The notes beneath the pieces were generated by a model. The model saw only the letters and a program-made list of their open reading frames with translations. It did no database searches and was not told the DNA's origin. Position numbers and translations under genes: made by a program. Positions 57,942 through 64,000 of a stretch of DNA of 64,000 nucleotides are shown here, piece after piece. Numbering within the stretch: the first letter of the stretch is position 1; each line of letters starts with the position of its first letter. Where the stretch lies: the NCBI RefSeq assembly GCF_001682385.1, contig NZ_CP016210.1:868001-932000 (forward strand), given 5' to 3'. The DNA comes from Azoarcus olearius. Its GTDB lineage: Bacteria; Pseudomonadota; Gammaproteobacteria; Burkholderiales; Rhodocyclaceae.

Positions 57942-59444
57942 TTGAGCACCATCCGCAAGAATCCGCCCCAGCCGGCGCCGTCGCGCATTGCCGGTACCCT
58001 GAAGCTGCGCAAGCCTGCCGCCGACGACAACGGCGAGTCCGCAGCCGGGGCGGATCCGGCCCAGTCCGTCGCTGCCGGCAGCGACAAGCGCGCGCGCCCG
58101 TCATCGGCGGGCGAGGAAGGCCGCGCGCCGCGTTCGGGTGCCCGCGGCGGTCAGGCCAGCCGCGGCGAACGGCCGCGGCAGGACGCCGAGCCGCGTCGGC
58201 AGCCGCGCGCGCGCCCGGCGCAAGAGGGCGAGGCGCCGCGGCGGTCGCGCCGCGACCCGGGTGATGGCGGGACGGAACGGCACCCGCGGCGGGACGCCGG
58301 CGCCAGCGAAGAGCGGCCGCGTCGGCGCGAGGCGGCTGACGAGCGTCAGGCGCGGCCCGGCTACGGCCGTCGCGACGACGGCCCGGCCCGTGCCGGTGCG
58401 CGTCCCGCGCGCGAACAGGGCCGCGAGCGCGGCGAAGCATCCGGCCGGCGTCACGGCGGTGAGGGTGGCGAGCGGGCCTCCGCGCCGCGCGCGGCGTACG
58501 ACGAACGCCGCCGCGCCGGAGGTGACGAGCGCGCGCCCCGCCGCGCTGCCGGCGACGCGGCCCGCACATCTCCCCGTCCCGCCGGCCCGCGGCCGACGGC
58601 CGCGGCGCCCCGCCCGGCCAGTGCTGAACGCGCGCCGCGCCGCCGTGAGGAGGCGCCGGCACGTGCCCCGGCTGCGCCGCGCGCGCCAGCCGTGCAGTCC
58701 GGCGACGGCGAGGCGCCCAGCGGCGTGCGCTTGTCCAAGGTGATGGCCGACCGCGGCATCTGCTCGCGGCGCGAGGCCGACGAGCTGATCGAGCGCGGCT
58801 GGGTCTTCGTCGACGGCCGCCGTGTCTCCGAACTCGGCACCCGCATCGACCCTGACGCCCGTGTCGTGCTTGCGCCCGAGGCCAAGAAGGCGCAGGCGCA
58901 GCGCGTCACCATCCTGCTGCACAAGCCGGTGGGCTACGTTTCGGGCCAGCCGGAGCCGGGCTACGAGCCGGCGGTGACGCTGATCGGCGGCGACAACCAG
59001 TTCGACCGCGACGTCGCGCAGCGCTTCCATCCCTCGCAGCTGAAGGGGCTGGCGCCGGCGGGGCGGCTGGACATCGACTCCACCGGTCTGCTGGTGCTGA
59101 CCCAGGACGGCCGCATCGCCCGTCAGCTGATCGGCGACGACTCCAAGGTCGAGAAGGAATACCTGGTGCGGGTCGAGGGCGAGCTGATCGACGACGGCCT
59201 TGCGCTGCTCAACCACGGCCTGTCGCTCGACGACAAGCCGCTGCGCCCGGCCAAGGTGGAGTGGATCAACGAAGACCAGCTGCGCTTCGTGTTGAAAGAG
59301 GGCCGCAAGCGCCAGATCCGCCGCATGTGCGAACTGGTCGGCCTCCGCGTGGTGGGCCTGAAGCGGGTGCGCATCGGCCGCGTCAAGCTCGGCGACCTGC
59401 CGCTGGGCGAGTGGCGCTATCTGCGCGACGACGAGGTGTTCTGA
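57942..59444 (+). CDS. 23S rRNA pseudouridine synthase, RluF/RluB family, with long Arg-rich N-terminal tail
   Basis: 500 residues starting at TTG after CGAGG. Residues 1-245 are Arg/Ala/Pro/Gly-rich and almost certainly disordered. From about 248 an S4 RNA-binding domain ([22 protein letters not shown]) leads to the RsuA-type catalytic domain, with the nucleophile in [34 protein letters not shown] follows. The Q-x-R-R-M-C and LPLGEWRYL endings resemble RluF, which modifies position 2604, more than RluB. The basic tail probably adds RNA or ribosome affinity. Confidence 0.88.
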   Translation: MSTIRKNPPQPAPSRIAGTLKLRKPAADDNGESAAGADPAQSVAAGSDKRARPSSAGEEGRAPRSGARGGQASRGERPRQDAEPRRQPRARPAQEGEAPRRSRRDPGDGGTERHPRRDAGASEERPRRREAADERQARPGYGRRDDGPARAGARPAREQGRERGEASGRRHGGEGGERASAPRAAYDERRRAGGDERAPRRAAGDAARTSPRPAGPRPTAAAPRPASAERAPRRREEAPARAPAAPRAPAVQSGDGEAPSGVRLSKVMADRGICSRREADELIERGWVFVDGRRVSELGTRIDPDARVVLAPEAKKAQAQRVTILLHKPVGYVSGQPEPGYEPAVTLIGGDNQFDRDVAQRFHPSQLKGLAPAGRLDIDSTGLLVLTQDGRIARQLIGDDSKVEKEYLVRVEGELIDDGLALLNHGLSLDDKPLRPAKVEWINEDQLRFVLKEGRKRQIRRMCELVGLRVVGLKRVRIGRVKLGDLPLGEWRYLRDDEVF

Positions 59445-59511
59445 CGCCGCGCCGGCGTGCCGGCGTGAAGCGGCTGCATCGACGACGGGGCCTGCGGGCC
59501 CCGTCCTGCGT

Positions 59512-59991
59512 TTACCGGGCGATCACCGCGGGCGGCCGCTTCAGTTTGTTCTGCAGCTGGATCAGCCCGTACAGCAGCGCTTCCGCGGTGGGCGGACAGC
59601 CGGGGATGTAGATGTCCACCGGCAGGATGCGGTCGCAGCCGCGCACCACCGAGTACGAATAGTGGTAGTAGCCGCCGCCGTTGGCGCACGAACCCATCGA
59701 GATCACGTAGCGCGGTTCGGCCATCTGCTCGTAGATCTTGCGGATCGCCGGCGCCATCTTGTTGGTGAGCGTGCCGGCGACGATGATCAGGTCGGCCTGA
59801 CGCGGGCTGGCGCGCGGGATCATGCCGAAGCGGTCCATGTCATAGCGCGAGGCCGCGGCCTGCATCATCTCGACCGCGCAGCAGGCGAGGCCGAAGGTGA
59901 GGTACCACATGCTGTTGCTGCGGACCATGTCGCACAGCGTGTCGAGCCGCGTCAGCAGGAAGCCGTCGCCATGCAGGGTGGGGGTTTGCAC
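59512..59991 (-). CDS. nuoB: NADH-quinone oxidoreductase subunit B, stand-alone copy
   Basis: 159 residues, full NuoB length. The N2 cluster ligands are all present: C37 and C38 in [11 protein letters not shown]102 in SMGSCANGG and C132 in [32 protein letters not shown] and [15 protein letters not shown] are near-canonical, so it should be able to bind its 4Fe-4S cluster. Complex I genes normally form a nuoA-N operon, but here nuoB follows an AraC-type regulator with a 32-base gap and no other nuo gene is present. The start is GTG with a GGAGAG site. Confidence 0.93.
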   Translation of the reverse strand: MQTPTLHGDGFLLTRLDTLCDMVRSNSMWYLTFGLACCAVEMMQAAASRYDMDRFGMIPRASPRQADLIIVAGTLTNKMAPAIRKIYEQMAEPRYVISMGSCANGGGYYHYSYSVVRGCDRILPVDIYIPGCPPTAEALLYGLIQLQNKLKRPPAVIAR

Positions 59992-60023
59992 CGTTCTCTC
60001 CCGGAGATGGAACGGGGCGCAGT

Positions 60024-60917
60024 CTAGGCAGGGGCGAACAGGCGAGCTTGTACCGAGTCGACATCGTCCGGCAGGAAGAGGTCGCGGAACTGGCGATGGC
60101 GGAACCGGTACAGCCAGTAGCCGGGGTCGTCGCCAGCGATTGCCCGCAGCAGCGCGCCCGGGGCGAGGCCGGCAAGGGCGCGGAAGTCGCGGTCCATGTG
60201 GGCCTGGTCGTAGTAGCCGAAATCGAGTGCGATGCGGGTGAGTTCGCCGCGCGCAGGCGGGCGCGCGGTCATGGCAGCGAGGGTGAAGCCGAAACGGGCG
60301 ATGCGGCGCAGTTCGCGCAGGTTGGCGCCGTAGGCGCGGGCGATGCGGCGTTCGAGCTGGCGTTCGCCGATGCCCAGCCGGTCGGCGATCAGGCGGGCGG
60401 GCTGAAACAGGTTGGCCCGCTCGCTGAGCAGCGCCGCACAGCGCGCGGGGTCGCGGGTGGGGCGCAGCATGCGCAGCAGCACCGCCTGTGTGGCTGTGGC
60501 CCACGCATGTGGATCGGCACTGGCGTCGATCCGCTCCAGCAGTTCGGCGACCGCGCCCGCTGGCGCGATGTCTTCCAGCGGCACGATGCGCTCGCGCACC
60601 TCGGCCACCGCCGGCCCCAGGGCTTCATCCATGCAGCCGGGGCGGAACATCAGCGCCAGGAACACCGTGCCCGGTGCCACCCGGGATCGCCTCGCGTGCA
60701 GATAGGGGCCGGTCAGGCTGGCGCGCGGTACCGGCTGCAGGCTGCCATCGGCGTGTTCAAGCCGACTGGCGCCGCGCGCGAACACGGTCAGGCAGGGACT
60801 CAGTGCGGAAGGCAGTTGCGACGTGCAGGCGTCCAGCCCCATCACCAGGATGTGGTGCACCCAAGGGGCAAGTGCGGGATGGGGCGGGATGACGAGGCTG
60901 ACGGACACGGCAGGCAA
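60024..60917 (-). CDS. AraC-family transcriptional regulator
   Basis: 297 residues. The C-terminal two-helix DNA-binding region covers about residues 175-275 ([20 protein letters not shown], then [23 protein letters not shown]). The N-terminal part ([21 protein letters not shown]) resembles the ligand-sensing region of orphan AraC regulators but I cannot name an effector. The start is uncertain: TTG at 60917 or GTG at 60908. The next gene on the same strand is nuoB. Confidence 0.85.
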   Translation of the reverse strand: MPAVSVSLVIPPHPALAPWVHHILVMGLDACTSQLPSALSPCLTVFARGASRLEHADGSLQPVPRASLTGPYLHARRSRVAPGTVFLALMFRPGCMDEALGPAVAEVRERIVPLEDIAPAGAVAELLERIDASADPHAWATATQAVLLRMLRPTRDPARCAALLSERANLFQPARLIADRLGIGERQLERRIARAYGANLRELRRIARFGFTLAAMTARPPARGELTRIALDFGYYDQAHMDRDFRALAGLAPGALLRAIAGDDPGYWLYRFRHRQFRDLFLPDDVDSVQARLFAPA

Positions 60918-60985
60918 CGCGATGACGGCGGGGTGGCGCGATCATAGGGCCAAACCCGCCGCCGCGTGTGCGCGCCGTATGCGCG

Positions 60986-61216
60986 CTAGGCGGACCCGCC
61001 CTGCGTGGCGCCGCCGGCGCAGTGAGGATGCGCCTTGGCCACTGCGGCCAGATGCTCTTCGGCAATGCCGCTGACCGGGGTGAAGCATCCGTCCAGCGGG
61101 CAGATGCGGCCCGGCGGGCACTCGTGTTCGCGCGCGCACTCGGCCTGGGTTTCGTCCAGCAGCACCATTTCCCGCACGGCTTCGCAGCGGGCGATCGGGG
61201 AGTCGATGAATGTCAT
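60986..61216 (-). CDS. Cys-rich small protein of unknown function (76 aa)
   Basis: Not recognised. The ATG at 61216 has a perfect AAGGAGA ribosome site at good spacing, so translation is likely. Six cysteines: C11, C27, C33, C39, C44 and C66, with the central spacing C-x5-C-x5-C-x4-C in ECAREHECPPGRICPLDGC. There is no signal peptide. The pattern suggests metal or iron-sulfur binding, or disulfides. It lies 68 bases upstream of the AraC-type gene and on the same strand, so it may belong with the orphan nuoB. Confidence 0.75.
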   Translation of the reverse strand: MTFIDSPIARCEAVREMVLLDETQAECAREHECPPGRICPLDGCFTPVSGIAEEHLAAVAKAHPHCAGGATQGGSA

Positions 61217-61405
61217 GGCGGTCTCCTTGATGTATGGCGCGCTGCGCCGCGGTCCGAGGTTTTCCGGCGCGGCATGCGGTGCGCTCCTCCCTGATTCAGC
61301 CTAGGTGTGCGCAATGGTATGTGCCGATAAATCTGCCTGCTGGTTGACCTGGCGCAAGCTCCGCGGGGTGCCCGGGTTCGCGCCTGGGCGAACGTCGCGC
61401 ACCGG

Positions 61406-61717
61406 CTAGTGCGGGCGTGCGCCTGCGCGGGGCCGGGCCGGTTCCTGCGGCGCGGGCTGGGGCGTGGCGGCGGGCGGCGGGGGCGCCGGCCGGCTGCAGC
61501 GCAGGTCGAGATAAGGGCCGCGTTCGTGCGTCCAGCCGGGCCCGGGCGAGGCCTGCGCGCAGTGGGTGCGACCGTCGAGGGTGCTGCGCCACAGATGCCA
61601 CGGTGCCGGCGCGGCCAGGGCCACGGCGGGAGCGAGCAGCAATACGGCGGCGAGCCTGCGTGCGGGGCCGCGCAGCAGCGATGGGGCGAGGGACGGATGG
61701 TGCACGAACGGTTTCAT
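61406..61717 (-). CDS. Small exported Pro-rich protein coupled to the MacB-type permease genes (103 aa)
   Basis: Not recognised. The ATG overlaps the upstream permease stop (ATGA), which supports real translation. A signal peptide (LAAVLLLAPAVALA|AP) precedes a short domain with two cysteines (TLDGRTHCAQASPGPGW and YLDLRCSRPAPP) and a Pro/Arg-rich tail of about 30 residues. The two cysteines may form a disulfide in the periplasm. A role as an accessory factor of the exporter is inference from coupling only. Bases 61217-61405 upstream of the next small gene hold nothing I can assign. Confidence 0.7.
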   Translation of the reverse strand: MKPFVHHPSLAPSLLRGPARRLAAVLLLAPAVALAAPAPWHLWRSTLDGRTHCAQASPGPGWTHERGPYLDLRCSRPAPPPPAATPQPAPQEPARPRAGARPH

Positions 61718-62913
61718 TGCGCGCGCAGCGCCTCCACCGGGTCCAGACGGGCCGCACGGCGTGCCGGCAGCACGCCGGCGGTGAGGCCGATCAGCACCGC
61801 GAGCGCTTCCGCGATCGCAACGAAACGCCACGGGGTGGACACCGGCAGCGCCGGCACGGCCAGGCCGACCAGTTGCGCAAGGCCGGCGCCGACGGCGAGC
61901 CCCACCGCACCGCCGATCGCCGCCAGCGCCACCGCTTCGCCGAGGAAGAGGCCGAGGATGGTGGTGCGACGGGCGCCGAGCGCCACCAGCAGGCCGATCT
62001 CCGCGGTGCGCTCGGCCACCGCGATGGTCATGATCGTGACGATGCCGACGCCGCCCACCAGCAGCGAGATGCCGCCGAGCGCGCCGACCGCCGCGGTGAG
62101 GATGCCGAGGATGTTCGACAGCGTCGCCAGCATGTCTTCCTGCGTGGTCAGGGTGAAGTCCTCGCGCCCGTGGCGGGCGCGCATCACCTTGCGCACCTCG
62201 GCCGCGGCGCGCGCGGCCGACACGCCTTCGTTGTAGGTGACGTTGATTTCCATCAGGCCGTCGCGGTTGTACAGCGCCAGCGCGCGCGCCGCGGGGATGT
62301 AGGCCGCGTCGTCCAGGTCGATGCCGAGGAACTGGCCCTTGCTCTCCATCACGCCGATCACCCGGTAGCGTTCGCCGCCGATCTGCAGCCGCTCGCCAAG
62401 CGCGTTGGCGTTGCCGAAGAGTTCGCGCTTGAGCGTCGCGCCCAGCACGACGAAGGCGCGGGCGTGCGCGGCATCGTCCGGCGGCAGGAAGCGCCCGCTC
62501 TTGACCCGCATCGAGAACACCTGCTGCATCTGCGCCCCGGCGCCCATGATGAAGGTGCGCCGCACGCGGCCGTTGGCGCGCACTTCGGAATTGCCCGACA
62601 CCGTGGGCGTGATGCCGGTGACGTAGGGGGCGCGCGCCAGCGCCGCGGCGTCGTCGAGCGTGAGCTCGCGCGTGGTGGAGGGCAGGCCGGGCGGGCCGCC
62701 GCGGGCGCCGGTCTTGCCGGGCGTGACCTTGATGATGTTGGTGCCGAACTGGGTGAATTCCTGCAGCACGAAGCGGTGCAGCCCTTCGCCGATCGAAGTC
62801 AGCAGGATCACCGCGGCGATGCCGACGCCGATGCCGAGCAGGGTCAGGACGCTGCGCAGGCGGTGCGCGGTGAGCGAGCGCAGGGCCAGTTGCAGGAAGT
62901 CGCGCCACAGCAT
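61714..62913 (-). CDS. MacB/LolE-type ABC transporter permease 1
   Basis: 399 residues with the FtsX-like topology: one N-terminal membrane segment (VLTLLGIGVGIAAVILL), a periplasmic MacB_PCD domain (residues 45-240) and three C-terminal segments (GGISLLVGGVGIVTIM, then IGLLVALGARRTTILGLFL). The end is GVLPARRAARLDPVEALR, the family's conserved C-terminus. It begins 9 bases after the second permease gene. It has no ATPase domain, so a MacB-type ATPase must be encoded elsewhere, probably upstream of the window. Confidence 0.92.
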   Translation of the reverse strand: MLWRDFLQLALRSLTAHRLRSVLTLLGIGVGIAAVILLTSIGEGLHRFVLQEFTQFGTNIIKVTPGKTGARGGPPGLPSTTRELTLDDAAALARAPYVTGITPTVSGNSEVRANGRVRRTFIMGAGAQMQQVFSMRVKSGRFLPPDDAAHARAFVVLGATLKRELFGNANALGERLQIGGERYRVIGVMESKGQFLGIDLDDAAYIPAARALALYNRDGLMEINVTYNEGVSAARAAAEVRKVMRARHGREDFTLTTQEDMLATLSNILGILTAAVGALGGISLLVGGVGIVTIMTIAVAERTAEIGLLVALGARRTTILGLFLGEAVALAAIGGAVGLAVGAGLAQLVGLAVPALPVSTPWRFVAIAEALAVLIGLTAGVLPARRAARLDPVEALRAQ

Positions 62914-62922
62914 GATCGTCGC

Positions 62923-64000
62923 CTAGCGCTTGGCCAGCGCCTGCACCGGATCGAGCCGGGCGGCGCGGCGTGCCGGCAGCACGCCGAACAGCAGGCCGGT
63001 GCCGAGCGCGGTGCCCAGTCCGGCCACCACCGCCCAGTCCGGCGGCCAGGCCGGCAGCACCGGCCAGGTCAGGCGGATGGCCCAGGCGCCGAGCTGGCCG
63101 AGCCCGTAGCCCACCAGCGCGCCGGCCAGCGACAGCAGCGCGGCCTCGGTGAGGAAGGCCAGGCGGATCGTGCGCGCGCTCGCGCCCAGCGCCTTCAGCA
63201 GGCCGATTTCCCCGGTGCGCTGGGTGACGGCCACGAGCATCACGTTCATCACCAGGATGCCGGCCACCGCGAGGCTGATTGCGGCGATGCCGGCCACGGC
63301 CATGGTCAGCGCGCCGAGGATGCGGTCGAAGGTGCCGAGCACCGCGTCCTGCGTGATCAGCGTGACGTCGAGTTCGCCGTCGTGGCGCGCGCGCAGGATG
63401 TCTTCCATCTGCTTTTGCGCCGGCCCCAGGGCCTCGCGGCTGCGCGCTTCCACCATGATGCGGAACAGCGTGTTGGTATTGAACATTGCCAGGGCGGTGG
63501 CCACCGGCACCATCACCAGCTCGTCGGTGTTCAGCCCCAGCCCCTGCGCGCCGCGTGCCATTACGCCGATGATGCGCAGCCGGGTGTCGCCCACCCGCAC
63601 CATGCGGCCCACCGCGGGTTCGTTGCCGAACAGCTCCTCGCGCAGCTTGTCGCCGATCACCGCCACCGCGCCCGCGCGGTTGAGGTCTTCGCGCGGCAGG
63701 AAGCGGCCTTGCGACAGGCTGTAGTGGCGGATGTCGAGGTAGTCGGCGCTGGTGCCCAGCACCATCACCTCGCGCAGCTTGCCGCCGACCGCGATCTCGG
63801 AATTGCCGACCGACAGCGGCGCCATCCGTGCCGCGAGCGGGGCGCGCAGCAGCGCGCTGGCGTCGGCCACGGTGAGGTCGCGCGGCGTGCTGGTGACGAA
63901 GCTGCCGGCGTTGACGCCGCCGGTTTCATTGCGCCCCGGCAGCACGATGATGAGGTTGGCGCCGAGCGAGGCGAACTCGCCGACGACGTAGCGGCGCGCG
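62923..64000 (-). CDS. MacB/LolE-type ABC transporter permease 2 (5' end outside window)
   Basis: About 359 residues are visible; the frame is open to the window edge and the N-terminal membrane segment is missing. MacB_PCD domain (VGNSEIAVGGKLREVMVLG, LFGNEPAVGRMVRVGDTRL) and three C-terminal membrane segments (AAISLAVAGILVMNVMLVAV, then GEIGLLKALGASARTIRLAF) are present, ending GVLPARRAARLDPVQALAKR. It is a paralogue of the downstream permease, with shared C-terminus and domain order, so the pair may form a heterodimer. Confidence 0.9.
   Translation of the reverse strand, partial: ARRYVVGEFASLGANLIIVLPGRNETGGVNAGSFVTSTPRDLTVADASALLRAPLAARMAPLSVGNSEIAVGGKLREVMVLGTSADYLDIRHYSLSQGRFLPREDLNRAGAVAVIGDKLREELFGNEPAVGRMVRVGDTRLRIIGVMARGAQGLGLNTDELVMVPVATALAMFNTNTLFRIMVEARSREALGPAQKQMEDILRARHDGELDVTLITQDAVLGTFDRILGALTMAVAGIAAISLAVAGILVMNVMLVAVTQRTGEIGLLKALGASARTIRLAFLTEAALLSLAGALVGYGLGQLGAWAIRLTWPVLPAWPPDWAVVAGLGTALGTGLLFGVLPARRAARLDPVQALAKR

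Noticed and set aside
58138-58743. Second open frame inside the Arg-rich tail of the pseudouridine synthase
   Set aside because: It is another frame of the same low-complexity GC-rich stretch and has no ribosome site; the longer frame continues into a canonical enzyme.
61340-61360. FNR/Anr-like box near TTGACCTGGCGCAA upstream of the Cys-rich protein gene region
   Set aside because: Only the TTGA and the CAA ends fit TTGAT-N4-ATCAA, and the position is downstream of the 103-residue gene and over 100 bases from the next start.

Overview
The window is a dense, GC-rich stretch of bacterial chromosome with no rRNA, insertion sequence, prophage or CRISPR array. Gene content and order (miaB-phoH-ybeY-corC-lnt, glyQS-gmhB-plsC, kdsD-kdsC-lptCA, an mla operon containing mlaA, a phasin gene) point to a betaproteobacterium. 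A member of the Rhodocyclales (Azoarcus, Aromatoleum or Thauera type) is my best inference; I could not search a database.

Layout. 1-1.5 kb: end of ftsE, then ftsX (+). 1.6-4.0 kb: ahpC-ahpF behind an OxyR-like site. 4.1 kb: tRNA-Met (-) with its own promoter and terminator. 4.3-10.3 kb: small exported protein, miaB, phoH, ybeY, corC, lnt (+). 10.4-14.6 kb: RND efflux adaptor and pump. 14.7-19.1 kb: glyQ, glyS, gmhB, plsC. 19.2-23.5 kb (-): phasin, enoyl-CoA hydratase, lptA, lptC, kdsC, kdsD. 23.7-25.7 kb (+): CPA2 cation/proton antiporter. 25.7-35.9 kb (-): a ten-gene, almost fully start/stop-overlapped operon for a type IV pilus / type II secretion-like machine (secretin, TPR protein, ATPase, platform protein, PilM/N-, PilO- and PilP-like proteins, three pilin-like proteins). 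36.1-43.4 kb (+): mlaF-E-D-A-C-B, an ABC exporter, ibaG, murA. 43.4-46 kb: rnk (-), hisG-hisD (+). 46-49.2 kb (-): aminotransferase, pckG. 49.5-54.2 kb (+): maeB, patatin-like lipase, pbpG. 54.3-56.3 kb: iclR-type regulator (-) divergent from a hydroxyacid dehydrogenase (+). 56.5-59.4 kb (+): Na+/H+ antiporter-like protein and an RluF-like pseudouridine synthase. 59.5-64 kb (-): a stand-alone NuoB, an AraC-type regulator, a Cys-rich small protein, a small exported protein and two tandem MacB-type permeases, the last cut by the window end.

Most genes serve envelope building: LPS core and Kdo synthesis, Lpt and Mla lipid transport, lipoprotein acylation, peptidoglycan synthesis and division. 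A second group serves central metabolism (PEPCK and malic enzyme, divergent around shared inverted repeats), redox defence and polyhydroxyalkanoate storage. The least conventional parts are the pilus/secretion-like operon, the orphan nuoB neighbourhood, the N-terminal extension of YbeY, and the phasin promoter, which has consensus -35 and -10 boxes flanked by two TGC-N3-GCA palindromes.
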